A program made the translations under genes and the position numbers. DNA of 26,411 nt from IMG/VR virus record IMGVR_UViG_3300046001_003075, positions 1 to 26,411 of that record. One strand, 5' to 3'. The DNA comes from a virus. A model generated the notes under the pieces. That model was not told the origin of the DNA and made no database searches. It worked only from the letters and a program-made list of their open reading frames with translations. Positions within the stretch are counted from its first letter, which is position 1, and every line of letters starts with the position of its first letter. Positions 8,676 through 16,190 of this stretch are shown here, piece by piece.

Positions 8676-9199
8676 CAGCCAGCGTTGACGGGCTTGAGGC
8701 GATTCTAAAGCGGATGGAGACGCTGAAGCAAACGTCAAAAGTCTCAGTGATGCGATCCGCAATCCGAGGTGGATTGAATGCCATCGGAAAGCAAATGAAA
8801 GCGGACCTTGACCCTGATGCAAAACAGGGCAAAGTCGCGGTCAAGAGTAAATTCAAAAAGGGCAAAAAACGAATCACGGCAAAAGTCGGTTTTGGTGTCG
8901 GAAAGAAACGCGGCAAAACATACCCAGTCAACCGCAAAGGAAATCGAAAGTCTGGCGTTGGAATTGACGGCAACAATGTGCATTGGTGGGTCGCAGGAAC
9001 AGGCCGCAGATCGACCGGGGCTGGTAAAGGCCGAAAGCGTGGCGGGCGGCAAATGTATCGTGGATCAATGCCAGCGATGCAGCCAGGGCTTGCAACGATT
9101 GCCTATGCAAAAAGCAAAGGCAAGGTTAAAGCAGAAATGATTAGGCGTGGTGCTCTTCAACTCGAAAAGGAAGCTAAAAAGCTCCAAAGGATAAACTAA
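8672..9199 (+). CDS. HK97 gp10-like tail completion protein
   Basis: This is a 175-residue, strongly basic protein. It opens with a helical stretch (LEAILKRMETLKQTSKVSV), then AIRGGLNAIGKQMKADL near residues 29-45, a Lys-rich middle, and a WWVAGTGRRS segment near 107-116. This succession is characteristic of HK97 gp10/lambda gpZ-type tail completion proteins. They act at the head-proximal end of the tail. The GTG start overlaps the preceding stop by 4 nt. The very high Lys/Arg content in residues 47-95 is greater than I would expect and may reflect contact with DNA at the tail entrance. Confidence 0.7.
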   Translation: MTASVDGLEAILKRMETLKQTSKVSVMRSAIRGGLNAIGKQMKADLDPDAKQGKVAVKSKFKKGKKRITAKVGFGVGKKRGKTYPVNRKGNRKSGVGIDGNNVHWWVAGTGRRSTGAGKGRKRGGRQMYRGSMPAMQPGLATIAYAKSKGKVKAEMIRRGALQLEKEAKKLQRIN

Positions 9200-9200
9200 C

Positions 9201-9608
9201 ATGGCAGCGAAAGTGAAGTCGAAGGGCACGGCTCTTTTGATGGAAATTACATCGGTCTATACGGCAATCACAGGACTGAAGCAGGTCAGCATCACCGGCA
9301 TTCAATCCGAGACATACGAATACAAGGTACTCGACGGGGCTGCCGCAATTGCCCATGCCGCGACTGGTTATGTGCAAGTCGCCACGATCAACGCAGACAT
9401 TTTCCGAGATCCAGATGACACTGTTCATGCCGCTTTCATCGCCAAGTGCTACGCGCCAGTCGACACGAACTTCAAAATCACCTACGCCGACGCGACTCCG
9501 CTCAGTGAAATCTACAGCGGTGTCGGATTCGGCATTGATACCACAGCAGCTCCGGCAGATGGCCTGAGTTCTTCAATCACGATTCAGACATCCGGAGCAC
9601 CTAGCTAA
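9201..9608 (+). CDS. putative major tail (tube) protein
   Basis: This is a 135-residue beta-rich protein placed where siphophages encode the tail tube subunit, two genes before the assembly chaperones. Alternating strands such as LKQVSITGIQSETYEYKVLDG and the small, soluble composition fit a tail tube fold. AAAGG (9186-9190) lies 10 nt before the ATG. It is short for the family, which suggests that it lacks the Ig-like extra domain found on many tube proteins. Confidence 0.6.
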   Translation: MAAKVKSKGTALLMEITSVYTAITGLKQVSITGIQSETYEYKVLDGAAAIAHAATGYVQVATINADIFRDPDDTVHAAFIAKCYAPVDTNFKITYADATPLSEIYSGVGFGIDTTAAPADGLSSSITIQTSGAPS

Positions 9609-10024
9609 TGAAAGCTCGCTTGGTTCTTGAACAGTTCATTAATCCAAAGAATGCCGCTGCGTATTTGCAGGATTCGATTAAGTATCGGTTCGGCAAGGAC
9701 ACAAACGGAAACACGGTGCCAATTGCCTACATTGAAGCTGGCACAATCATTGAGGGAGATCAGGCCGTCTTTATGTGCAAGACAGGTCAATGCTCTCCAG
9801 CGGATGACGAATGTGCCGCTGCTGTCGGAATGACATTAGATCAAATTGCTGCGCAGCAAGTCGAGTACAAGATGAACTCCCTCGGCATCAACAACAGTGC
9901 CGATCGTGAGTTGTACAGAGCTGGTGTGATCAAAGGTTATGACAAAGACCTGAAACCAATTCCGGGGCCGAACTGGGAAGCGTATCAGGCGGCCAAAGCT
10001 GAAACTGAAGACGAGGACGTTTGA
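9608..10024 (+). CDS. hypothetical tail-region protein
   Basis: This is a 138-residue protein that I do not recognise. It starts at ATG 9608, sharing one base with the tail tube stop, and ends in a TGATG overlap with the chaperone gene, so it belongs to the same translation unit. Residues 50-75 carry three cysteines (CKTGQCSPADDEC). The C-terminus is acidic. Its position between tube and chaperone suggests a tail component or assembly factor. Confidence 0.6.
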   Translation: MKARLVLEQFINPKNAAAYLQDSIKYRFGKDTNGNTVPIAYIEAGTIIEGDQAVFMCKTGQCSPADDECAAAVGMTLDQIAAQQVEYKMNSLGINNSADRELYRAGVIKGYDKDLKPIPGPNWEAYQAAKAETEDEDV

Positions 10025-10374
10025 TGGCTCTTTCTGTCGTTGACCGGATTCGAAAGCGTGCGTTTTATCCGCTGACGTTGGTGAATGGTGAGAAGATCCA
10101 TTTGCGAGCGTTGACAGGGCAGCAGTTACAAACGGCCCGCTTGTTCAGTGAAAAGGATTCATCAATTGGGTACGCGATCGGATGCTCATTGCTTGAGGAC
10201 GGCGGCGACCCCGTTTTTGTGCCAACTGATGAGGAATCGTCTGAAGCATTTGGTGAACGAGTGATGGCCGCAATTGATGTTGGTCGAGACGTTCAGCAGC
10301 AGATCGTTGCAAAGATTTTCGAGATCACTAATGAGCCTGACAAAGCCAGAGCGGAAGCCATCGTAAAAAACTGA
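10024..10374 (+). CDS. tail assembly chaperone, short form (gpG-like)
   Basis: This 116-residue protein is the upstream frame of the two-frame tail chaperone pair that lies directly before the tape measure in siphophages. The short form coats the tape measure protein before tube assembly. It is a helical, acidic protein with a LRALTGQQLQTARLF segment. Its last codons are GTA AAA AAC TGA, placing an A AAA AAC slippery heptamer right at the stop. The ATG at 10024 overlaps the preceding stop in TGATG. A TTG at 10021 is in frame but less likely. Confidence 0.75.
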   Translation: MALSVVDRIRKRAFYPLTLVNGEKIHLRALTGQQLQTARLFSEKDSSIGYAIGCSLLEDGGDPVFVPTDEESSEAFGERVMAAIDVGRDVQQQIVAKIFEITNEPDKARAEAIVKN

Positions 10375-10703
10375 TGAGGGACGGGGAGTCGCGGTTCGCC
10401 GCAGACCTTGCCCGTTCCGTTGGTCGATTTGATTGGTGGAACATTAAGGCAGAACACACGCCTTATGAGTGGGCGTGTCAAATTGCGATGTACCAGGTGA
10501 ATCCGTTTGGCGACCGGCGAGCGGACATGAGAGCAGCAGTCGGCGCAACAAATCAGATCATTGCGACATCGGCTTCAAAGTTGCCACCGGAAGACGTGCA
10601 GGCGTTGTTCGTGTCGATGCGAGATTACCTAAGATGCAATGAGAACACCGACGAAGAAGACGTTGATTTTGAGGCACTGCGGAAAGTAAAAGGATCGACG
10701 TAA
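10024..10703 (+). CDS. tail assembly chaperone, -1 frameshift form (gpGT-like)
   Basis: This is the predicted product of a -1 ribosomal frameshift at 10365-10371. The ribosome reads GTA AAA AAC, slips back one base, then continues CTG ATG AGG into the downstream frame, giving 116 + 1 + 109 residues, about 226 in total. In lambda the GT fusion bridges tail tube subunits to the tape measure. Here the geometry is the same: the two frames are adjacent, the second is in the -1 frame, and the tape measure starts at the end of the second frame. The proportion of frameshifting cannot be read from sequence. Confidence 0.75.
10365..10418 (+). promoter_or_regulatory. programmed -1 ribosomal frameshift signal
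   Basis: The slippery heptamer A AAA AAC (10365-10371) is in the correct register (X XXY YYZ). After a 6-nt spacer (10372-10377), an 8-bp stem forms between GGGACGGG (10378-10385) and CCCGTTCC (10411-10418) with one G-U pair. An inner stem GTCGCGG (10388-10394) pairs with CCGC and GAC (10399-10406, one bulged A) around a TTCG tetraloop. Spacer length and stem strength match known stimulatory structures. Confidence 0.8.
10374..10703 (+). CDS. tail assembly chaperone, downstream frame (gpT-like)
   Basis: This 109-residue open frame has an ATG in the ATGA overlap with the gpG-like stop, so it could be started by re-initiation, but it is better explained as the T part of a GT fusion. It has a WNIKAEHTPYEWACQIAMYQ segment (residues 22-41) of the kind seen in short tail-chaperone T domains, then an acidic C-terminus. 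It overlaps the tape measure start by 1 nt. A separately translated form cannot be excluded. Confidence 0.7.
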   Translation: MRDGESRFAADLARSVGRFDWWNIKAEHTPYEWACQIAMYQVNPFGDRRADMRAAVGATNQIIATSASKLPPEDVQALFVSMRDYLRCNENTDEEDVDFEALRKVKGST

Positions 10704-12478
10704 TGGCGGGACTTGGTGATCTGGTCGTCAACCTATCTGCCAACACGCAGAAGTTTGATAAGAACATCAGCAAGAGCCAAGGCGGCCTGAAAGCCTTTGC
10801 CACGTCTGCAATGTCCGCACTGAATCCCGTTACGGCAGCATTCACGGCAATGGCGGCGGGTGCTGTCGGCGTTGGTGCTGCGGTCTGGGGATTGACAAGC
10901 CGAATTGGCACTCTTGCCGGTGTCGCGGATAAAGCTGCACAGACTGGCCTTAGCGGAGCGTTTCTCCAGCAGCTTGAATATGCAGCCGATCAATCCGGAG
11001 TGTCTGCGGAAACTCTGACTGGTGGCATAAAAAAATTGACGGTCATGATTGGCAAGGCAGGAAGCGGAAGCAAAGAAGCCGCGGACGCATTGAAAGATAT
11101 CGGGTTGAGTGCGACGGATCTGCAACGTCTTTCCCCGGAACAGCAGTTTGAAAAAGTAGCAGCAGGCATTGGCAAAATTCCAACAGCAGCAGGGCGGGCT
11201 GCGGCTGCCGTCAAGATTTTCGGCAAGTCCGGTATTGAGATGACGGGGCTGTTTGCGGGCGGTCTTGATGACATTACCAAACTGATGCAGGACGCGAAGG
11301 ACATCGGCATCGGGCTTGACGACGATCAGCTGGCTCGTGTTGCTTCTGCAGATGACTCGCTCCAAAAGATGTACGCATCGATCAGCGCGATGGTCGATCA
11401 GGTTGCTGTTGGGCTTGCTCCAGCATTTGAAGCGGTTGCTAAAAACGTCACTGGACTAATTGGACCAGTTACAAATCTATTTGACACGTTCAACAACATG
11501 GATAATCGATGGGAGTGGTTGGGCAATACGCTTGTCGCTGCGTTCGATGTTGGCATCGAAACCATTAAAATTCACTGGGCAGACATGATCAGTGAATTGC
11601 TGAAGCAGACAGCAGAATTTGGAATCGACATTGCAAAGTTTGGGCTCGCTTTAACAAATCCAACACTGATGGCTCAACAAGGCGTTGAGATGGCGCAAAA
11701 AGCCGGAGCCAGGCCAGGCGCACAAGATGGTCTGCAAGGTGCTCAGGGGCGACTTGCAGGCTTGCTAGGGCAGTTCAAGGGTGCGGCAGATGAAAACAAA
11801 CCGCAGATAGATGCAGACCCGGTAAAGGCGGCCGAACAAGCACAAGATGCAGCGTTGCAAACGTTCGAAGATACTTTGAATGCGGCTAAAGAAGCCTTAG
11901 CAAAAACACGTGCAGCATTTGAGCAATGGGACGCAACGCCAATCACCGATGCAAATTACGAAGCAATAAAAGCGGCGTATTATGCGGCGAATAAAATTTC
12001 GGACCAGGCGATCGAACTGCGAAACAAAGCATCATCAGAATTTGATGTGGCAAAAGCTAATTTGGAAAAGCTGAATCAGCAAAAGCAAAAACAAGAAAGC
12101 CAAGACAAATTCAACTCCGGAATTGCGTCCATGTTCGGCAAGCTAAAAGACTCGCCGCTGATTGGCACAATCGAATCACTGAAGATGAGAGCGGAGGGCA
12201 TGATTGACCGTGCAAAAATTCAGGCGGGTGCAATCGGCGGGACGCTGTCAAACTGGCTCGGGACTGACCGCGAAAAACAGAAGATTATGACTCCGCAATT
12301 ATCGGGAGCAATGGCTGGCGGATCAGCTGAAGCCTATTCAACAATTGTGCAGGCGATGATGACACGCGGTAAAGATCCAGTTGTGGCGGCTACTGAGAAG
12401 CAGACCAAAGAATTGATCAAGGGGCTGAAGCCGAAGTCCACCACAAAAAACATCATGTCATTTTTGGGCATTGAGTGA
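10703..12478 (+). CDS. tape measure protein
   Basis: This 591-residue protein sets tail length and is ejected with DNA. It opens with LGDLVVNLSANTQKFDKNI, a typical tape measure N-terminus. A hydrophobic Ala/Gly-rich segment lies at about residues 37-63, and long helical stretches follow (about 380-470), rich in Ala, Lys and Gln. A second possible membrane-active part is not obvious. The protein is short for the family. At the usual 0.15 nm per residue the tail would be near 90 nm. AAAGGA lies just before the ATG. The 3' end abuts the next gene with a 1-nt gap. Confidence 0.85.
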   Translation: MAGLGDLVVNLSANTQKFDKNISKSQGGLKAFATSAMSALNPVTAAFTAMAAGAVGVGAAVWGLTSRIGTLAGVADKAAQTGLSGAFLQQLEYAADQSGVSAETLTGGIKKLTVMIGKAGSGSKEAADALKDIGLSATDLQRLSPEQQFEKVAAGIGKIPTAAGRAAAAVKIFGKSGIEMTGLFAGGLDDITKLMQDAKDIGIGLDDDQLARVASADDSLQKMYASISAMVDQVAVGLAPAFEAVAKNVTGLIGPVTNLFDTFNNMDNRWEWLGNTLVAAFDVGIETIKIHWADMISELLKQTAEFGIDIAKFGLALTNPTLMAQQGVEMAQKAGARPGAQDGLQGAQGRLAGLLGQFKGAADENKPQIDADPVKAAEQAQDAALQTFEDTLNAAKEALAKTRAAFEQWDATPITDANYEAIKAAYYAANKISDQAIELRNKASSEFDVAKANLEKLNQQKQKQESQDKFNSGIASMFGKLKDSPLIGTIESLKMRAEGMIDRAKIQAGAIGGTLSNWLGTDREKQKIMTPQLSGAMAGGSAEAYSTIVQAMMTRGKDPVVAATEKQTKELIKGLKPKSTTKNIMSFLGIE

Positions 12479-12479
12479 A

Positions 12480-13310
12480 ATGACAGTCACCTTTATTGAA
12501 GAAGATGCTGGAGCCAGAACAGCGACAAACTCGCGTGGCGTTCGAACGTACACGCGAGCGTTCCGATTTGAAACATCATCTCAGTCTGAAGACGCATGGG
12601 ATGTTGGTTCACATCCGGACGCGCCATATATTGGGCAGGCATTTCGTGACGCTTGGTGCATCAGCACAACTCCCGCATGCACAGACCCGTGGAAGGGTTG
12701 GACAATCACGGCGGAGTACAGCTCCGAACGGGAAATGAATCAAGACCCTACGCAAGATCCGATGCAAATTCGCGTCTACACAGAGCAATTTCAAAAGCCA
12801 GCGATATTCAATAAAGACAATCAACTGATTGTCAACAGTGCTGGCGATCCATACGACCCGCCGCCAATGATGGATGATTCGCGGCGTGTTCTGTCACTCA
12901 GCCGCAATGTGCCGGGTTGCCCATCATGGGTTCTTGATTATCAGGACGCTGTGAATTCTGACACGTTCGACGCTCTTGGCGTCACGTATGCAGTAGGCAC
13001 GGGCAAGGTGCAAAGCGTGTCGCTCAGTGTTGCCCAAAAACGAAACAACATTGACTTTTACACGCTGGAAGTATTGATCCATCTCCAGCGAAACGGATGG
13101 ATTCTAAAAACGCTCGACGCTGGGTTTCGCGAACTGGATTACAGCGGCGACCTAATCAACATCGTAAACGCTGGTGATCAGGAAAGAGTTTCTGCTCCTG
13201 TCCCGTTGGATGGATCTGGCAGAGCACTGGCAAGCCCATCGCCAACAAATAACGTTTTGAGATCTGACATTGTGTACAACACTCAGCCGTTTTCTGTCTT
13301 GTTCACGTAG
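12480..13310 (+). CDS. putative distal tail protein
   Basis: This is a 276-residue protein that I do not recognise at family level. It lies directly after the tape measure, where siphophages encode the distal tail ring and tip. It is beta-rich with many Trp, Pro and Asp residues (for example SEREMNQDPTQDPMQIRVYT), and residues near 190-220 (SVSLSVAQKRNNIDFYTLEV) look like a strand-turn-strand core. The ATG at 12480 follows the tape measure stop by 1 nt. A TTG at 12471 is in frame but overlaps further. The function is inferred from position only. Confidence 0.6.
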   Translation: MTVTFIEEDAGARTATNSRGVRTYTRAFRFETSSQSEDAWDVGSHPDAPYIGQAFRDAWCISTTPACTDPWKGWTITAEYSSEREMNQDPTQDPMQIRVYTEQFQKPAIFNKDNQLIVNSAGDPYDPPPMMDDSRRVLSLSRNVPGCPSWVLDYQDAVNSDTFDALGVTYAVGTGKVQSVSLSVAQKRNNIDFYTLEVLIHLQRNGWILKTLDAGFRELDYSGDLINIVNAGDQERVSAPVPLDGSGRALASPSPTNNVLRSDIVYNTQPFSVLFT

Positions 13311-13318
13311 GCAAAATC

Positions 13319-13687
13319 ATGGCCAATGAAATCAAAATCATGCAGTCAGTCAGGCTCGCCAAGGGTGCGATGAAGCATGAGTTCACGCCCCCGCAGCTAT
13401 CACTGACACAAACGGGATCGCTCGTTTACGACAACACGCTGAGCATCGGCACAGCCGAAGAAACAGCCGGGCCAACGTTCGGAGATATCGGCACGGAGGG
13501 ATTGTGCATCGTCTATAACCTTGACACCACGAACTACGTGCAGGTTGGTTTTGCGACTGGCGTTTACGGGATGCGTTTGCGCGGAGCAAGTTCTCCTGCA
13601 ATGTTTTTTCTTGAGCCAAACGCAACACTCTACTTGAAGGCAAATACAGCTGCCTGCAACGTTCGCATCATCGTTTACGAAGTTTGA
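13319..13687 (+). CDS. small beta-rich tail-region protein
   Basis: This is a 122-residue protein, unrecognised. The sequence alternates short strands (SLVYDNTLSIG, LCIVYNLDTTNYVQVGFATG, NATLYLKANTAACNVRIIVYEV), suggesting a compact beta-sandwich, perhaps a tip or fibre-associated subunit. It sits between two tail-tip candidates. There is no clear ribosome binding site. The start context AAAATCATGG is almost the same as that of the next gene (GAAATCATGG). Confidence 0.6.
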   Translation: MANEIKIMQSVRLAKGAMKHEFTPPQLSLTQTGSLVYDNTLSIGTAEETAGPTFGDIGTEGLCIVYNLDTTNYVQVGFATGVYGMRLRGASSPAMFFLEPNATLYLKANTAACNVRIIVYEV

Positions 13688-13691
13688 AATC

Positions 13692-14120
13692 ATGGGTGAA
13701 AACACTCTTGGCGATGAAGCTGTTGCAGAGCTTGCAAAGACGGTGCGCGAAGTGTCTCGCCGCATGATGAACGAGCAGCCGCATCGAGGCCGGTGGCAGT
13801 TTCACGGCGGCGGATCTGGCGGCGGTCACACCATCTGGTTCACAATCACGGATGTTCTCTGCCCCGAAACCGACTACGTTTCTGAAACGACATTAGTGGC
13901 CACGGCGACCTACTACAACCAAAGCTGCACGGGAACGCCACCGGGGGCGGAGTACGGCGGCGAGTATTATGTCTATGACATCTGCAATTACCTGAGCGGA
14001 TTGACTCCGCAGGACTTGGTTGGAACGACAGGTCGAGCCACCTACATGTACCCGCTAACCGGTGCGTGTACGCCAAAATGGATCATCGATGATTTATGTG
14101 CGCAGCCGGAGTGCGACTGA
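13692..14120 (+). CDS. cysteine-containing tail-region protein
   Basis: This is a 142-residue protein, unrecognised. A helical N-terminus (residues 1-30) leads through a Gly-rich linker (HGGGSGGGH) to a beta-rich, Tyr- and Cys-containing C-terminal domain with six cysteines. The layout resembles an anchor helix carrying an exposed domain. It overlaps the next gene in TGATG, and the next protein is also cysteine-rich, so the two may form one tip assembly. Confidence 0.6.
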   Translation: MGENTLGDEAVAELAKTVREVSRRMMNEQPHRGRWQFHGGGSGGGHTIWFTITDVLCPETDYVSETTLVATATYYNQSCTGTPPGAEYGGEYYVYDICNYLSGLTPQDLVGTTGRATYMYPLTGACTPKWIIDDLCAQPECD

Positions 14121-16015
14121 TGCCTCCGCGTTATCTTCGCAAAGCATCGCCAACGCGACTGAAACCCTGTGCAGAATTCACGGTTGAAACTTGCGACACG
14201 GCTCCGGCCGATCAATGCTGCGGGGCGTTGCCCTGCAAGATTTGCATTGAATGGGAGACCTACGAAAACGGCATCTCCTATGGCTCAGCAACCTTCGCAG
14301 GATCATCGTGGACAGGCACGGTTGGCGGCCATGCGTTTGTATCGTACTGGGAACGCGAAATTCTCCCGGACATCACTCCGCCAGTCAGTAGCAATTCGAT
14401 CGGAATGCCGTTTGCCCTGATCGAAGCGGGCACATATACGATGGGCAGCCCCGGATCGGAAACCGGGCGAGATGCCGACGAAACCGAGGTCTCAACAAGT
14501 GTCGATGAATTCGTGATCGGTACAACTGAGGTCACGCAATCGCAATACCTAACTGTGCGAGGATTGAGTCCGAGTCATTTTAGCGGCAGCGGCAGGCCAG
14601 TCGAAAAAGTGTCTTACGCGGATGCTCAAGCATTTTGCACGGCGTTGTCGGCGTTGCCTGCTGAAATCCTAATGGGACGGTCCTATCGGCTGCCAACGGA
14701 AGCGGAATGGGAGTTTGCTTGCCGAGCTGGAACAACAACGGCGTACAACTTCGGGGCAAATTCTGCGGACCTTCCAGACAATGGTTGGTTTGTCACAAAC
14801 AGCGGGGCTGAAACTCATGATGTGGGCGGCAAGCCGGCTAATGCTCAAGGACTTGTCGACACTCACGGCAACGTCTGGGAGTGGGCGCAAAACTTAAGAG
14901 CAGACGGTAGCGCCGGTGATCAGGTCATTCGCGGTGGCGGCTGGAATTCCACTGCTGCGGAATGCAGATCAGCAAACCGCACACTGATTGCCGAAACAAC
15001 GAAACGAAACGACATCGGCTTTCGGGTTGTGATGGTTCGGTCGCCAATACCTCAGTTTGGCGAATGCGAATATGTTGTTACTCTCGACGATGAGGAAGTT
15101 TACCGCGCGAACTGTTACGAGGGGGCAAGCTGCCGAGATCCGAGCGGCACAGTGGCGGTGGCAACGGCATATCTTGAAGGCACGTTGAGCTGGAGCAAGC
15201 ACGAGCCACGAGAATTGGCGTTGATTGTTGATCCTGACACGGGCTGCAATGATTTCTTCTGCGGAACCTGTCGTTGCTCCTGCGAGTGCGTTTGCGTGAC
15301 GATTACGGAATCGAACGGGACGACTTCATCTGGCGAACTTTGCAACATCAGCTACGAATGCGACGCGCCGGTTTGGGCTGGTTCAGTCGGCTACTATGAC
15401 TTGTCGATTGCACTTGGCCGGGATCAATATGGCGAGTGCATTATCACCATGTCCGTCGATGGAGAAGAACAGGAGCCAGTTGCTGCGCCGGGCTGTGCGT
15501 CGATGACCGCGACCGTGACGTTGTATGACGGAACGACGATTGCGGTTGCTTGCAAGCAGTGCTCGTGCGAATCAAGTGGCTGTCCATGCTGTCCCGGTTG
15601 GCTTCTTACGGCGTCGGCGTCAGTCGAATACACGACGATTCCAGAAACATCCGATTGCGGGGCATTTGATCCAGCCGTTGTGACTGGCGATTTTGGGTGC
15701 GAGGATACTGGTGATCCGGAGGGCACGGTTTTACGTTTGGACGCTACGTTTCTCAACGCCAGAGTTTTTTGCCAAGACAACGGAGATGGCACCTATCAAT
15801 GGAAAGCTCAGTACCGCTCCGCAATTTCAGGCGGAACATTTGAGCCGCCGATATCGGACACATGGGCAGACGCGGAAGATTTCGAGTTTACTTGCCCAAC
15901 GTGCGACGATCCTATCGGAGAATTTTCTTTTATCGCGTATATGGCGTGTGAGACGTCCGGAGGGGTGGTATCGTATCCCGTGCTAGTTCAAGGCGTGGTA
16001 ACAATCGGGTGCTGA
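14120..16015 (+). CDS. cysteine-rich tail-tip protein with inserted FGE/SUMF1 domain
   Basis: This is a 631-residue protein. Residues about 91-307 form an FGE-sulfatase (SUMF1) domain of the C-type-lectin fold: it begins near MPFALIEAGTYTMGS, contains RLPTEAEWEFACRAG and THGNVWEWAQN, and ends with RGGGW (271-275) and IGFRVV (299-304). The first active-site cysteine of true formylglycine-generating enzymes is absent (GGGWNS, with one Cys at 282), so a binding role is more likely than an oxidase. The flanks, residues 33-90 and 308-631, are Cys-rich beta domains. The insertion falls inside the first of two similar Cys-rich repeats. GGAG (14108-14111) supports ATG 14120 over ATG 14096. The protein is probably a host-recognition or tip protein. 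Confidence 0.7.
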   Translation: MPPRYLRKASPTRLKPCAEFTVETCDTAPADQCCGALPCKICIEWETYENGISYGSATFAGSSWTGTVGGHAFVSYWEREILPDITPPVSSNSIGMPFALIEAGTYTMGSPGSETGRDADETEVSTSVDEFVIGTTEVTQSQYLTVRGLSPSHFSGSGRPVEKVSYADAQAFCTALSALPAEILMGRSYRLPTEAEWEFACRAGTTTAYNFGANSADLPDNGWFVTNSGAETHDVGGKPANAQGLVDTHGNVWEWAQNLRADGSAGDQVIRGGGWNSTAAECRSANRTLIAETTKRNDIGFRVVMVRSPIPQFGECEYVVTLDDEEVYRANCYEGASCRDPSGTVAVATAYLEGTLSWSKHEPRELALIVDPDTGCNDFFCGTCRCSCECVCVTITESNGTTSSGELCNISYECDAPVWAGSVGYYDLSIALGRDQYGECIITMSVDGEEQEPVAAPGCASMTATVTLYDGTTIAVACKQCSCESSGCPCCPGWLLTASASVEYTTIPETSDCGAFDPAVVTGDFGCEDTGDPEGTVLRLDATFLNARVFCQDNGDGTYQWKAQYRSAISGGTFEPPISDTWADAEDFEFTCPTCDDPIGEFSFIAYMACETSGGVVSYPVLVQGVVTIGC

Positions 16016-16016
16016 C

Positions 16017-16190
16017 ATGCAGGAAATGATTGCAGTTGCAAAAGTCGTATTCTGGGCTGTGCTGTTGTCTCGAATCTCAATGGCTATCACGACGGATCTG
16101 GAGCTACGAAAGAAAAACGAGATCAATTGCCGAGCAGCAGAGGGCGTTTATCAGATGATGCAGGAAAAGGCCGCACAAAATGGGATGTGA
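16017..16190 (+). CDS. small membrane protein
   Basis: This is a 57-residue open frame starting 1 nt after the tail-tip stop and overlapping the next gene by 11 nt, so it fills what would otherwise be a gap in a tight operon. Residues about 4-24 (for example AVAKVVFWAVLLSR) form one likely membrane segment. The rest is charged and helical. There is no clear ribosome binding site. A holin-like or membrane-anchor role is possible but not shown. Confidence 0.5.
   Translation: MQEMIAVAKVVFWAVLLSRISMAITTDLELRKKNEINCRAAEGVYQMMQEKAAQNGM

Noticed and set aside
14900-15043. Diversity-generating retroelement variable region in the FGE-like domain
   Set aside because: The fold and the RGGGW...GFRVV end are those of known retroelement targets, but no reverse transcriptase, no template repeat and no second copy of this stretch are in the window, and the domain is internal, not C-terminal. 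It could still be outside the window.
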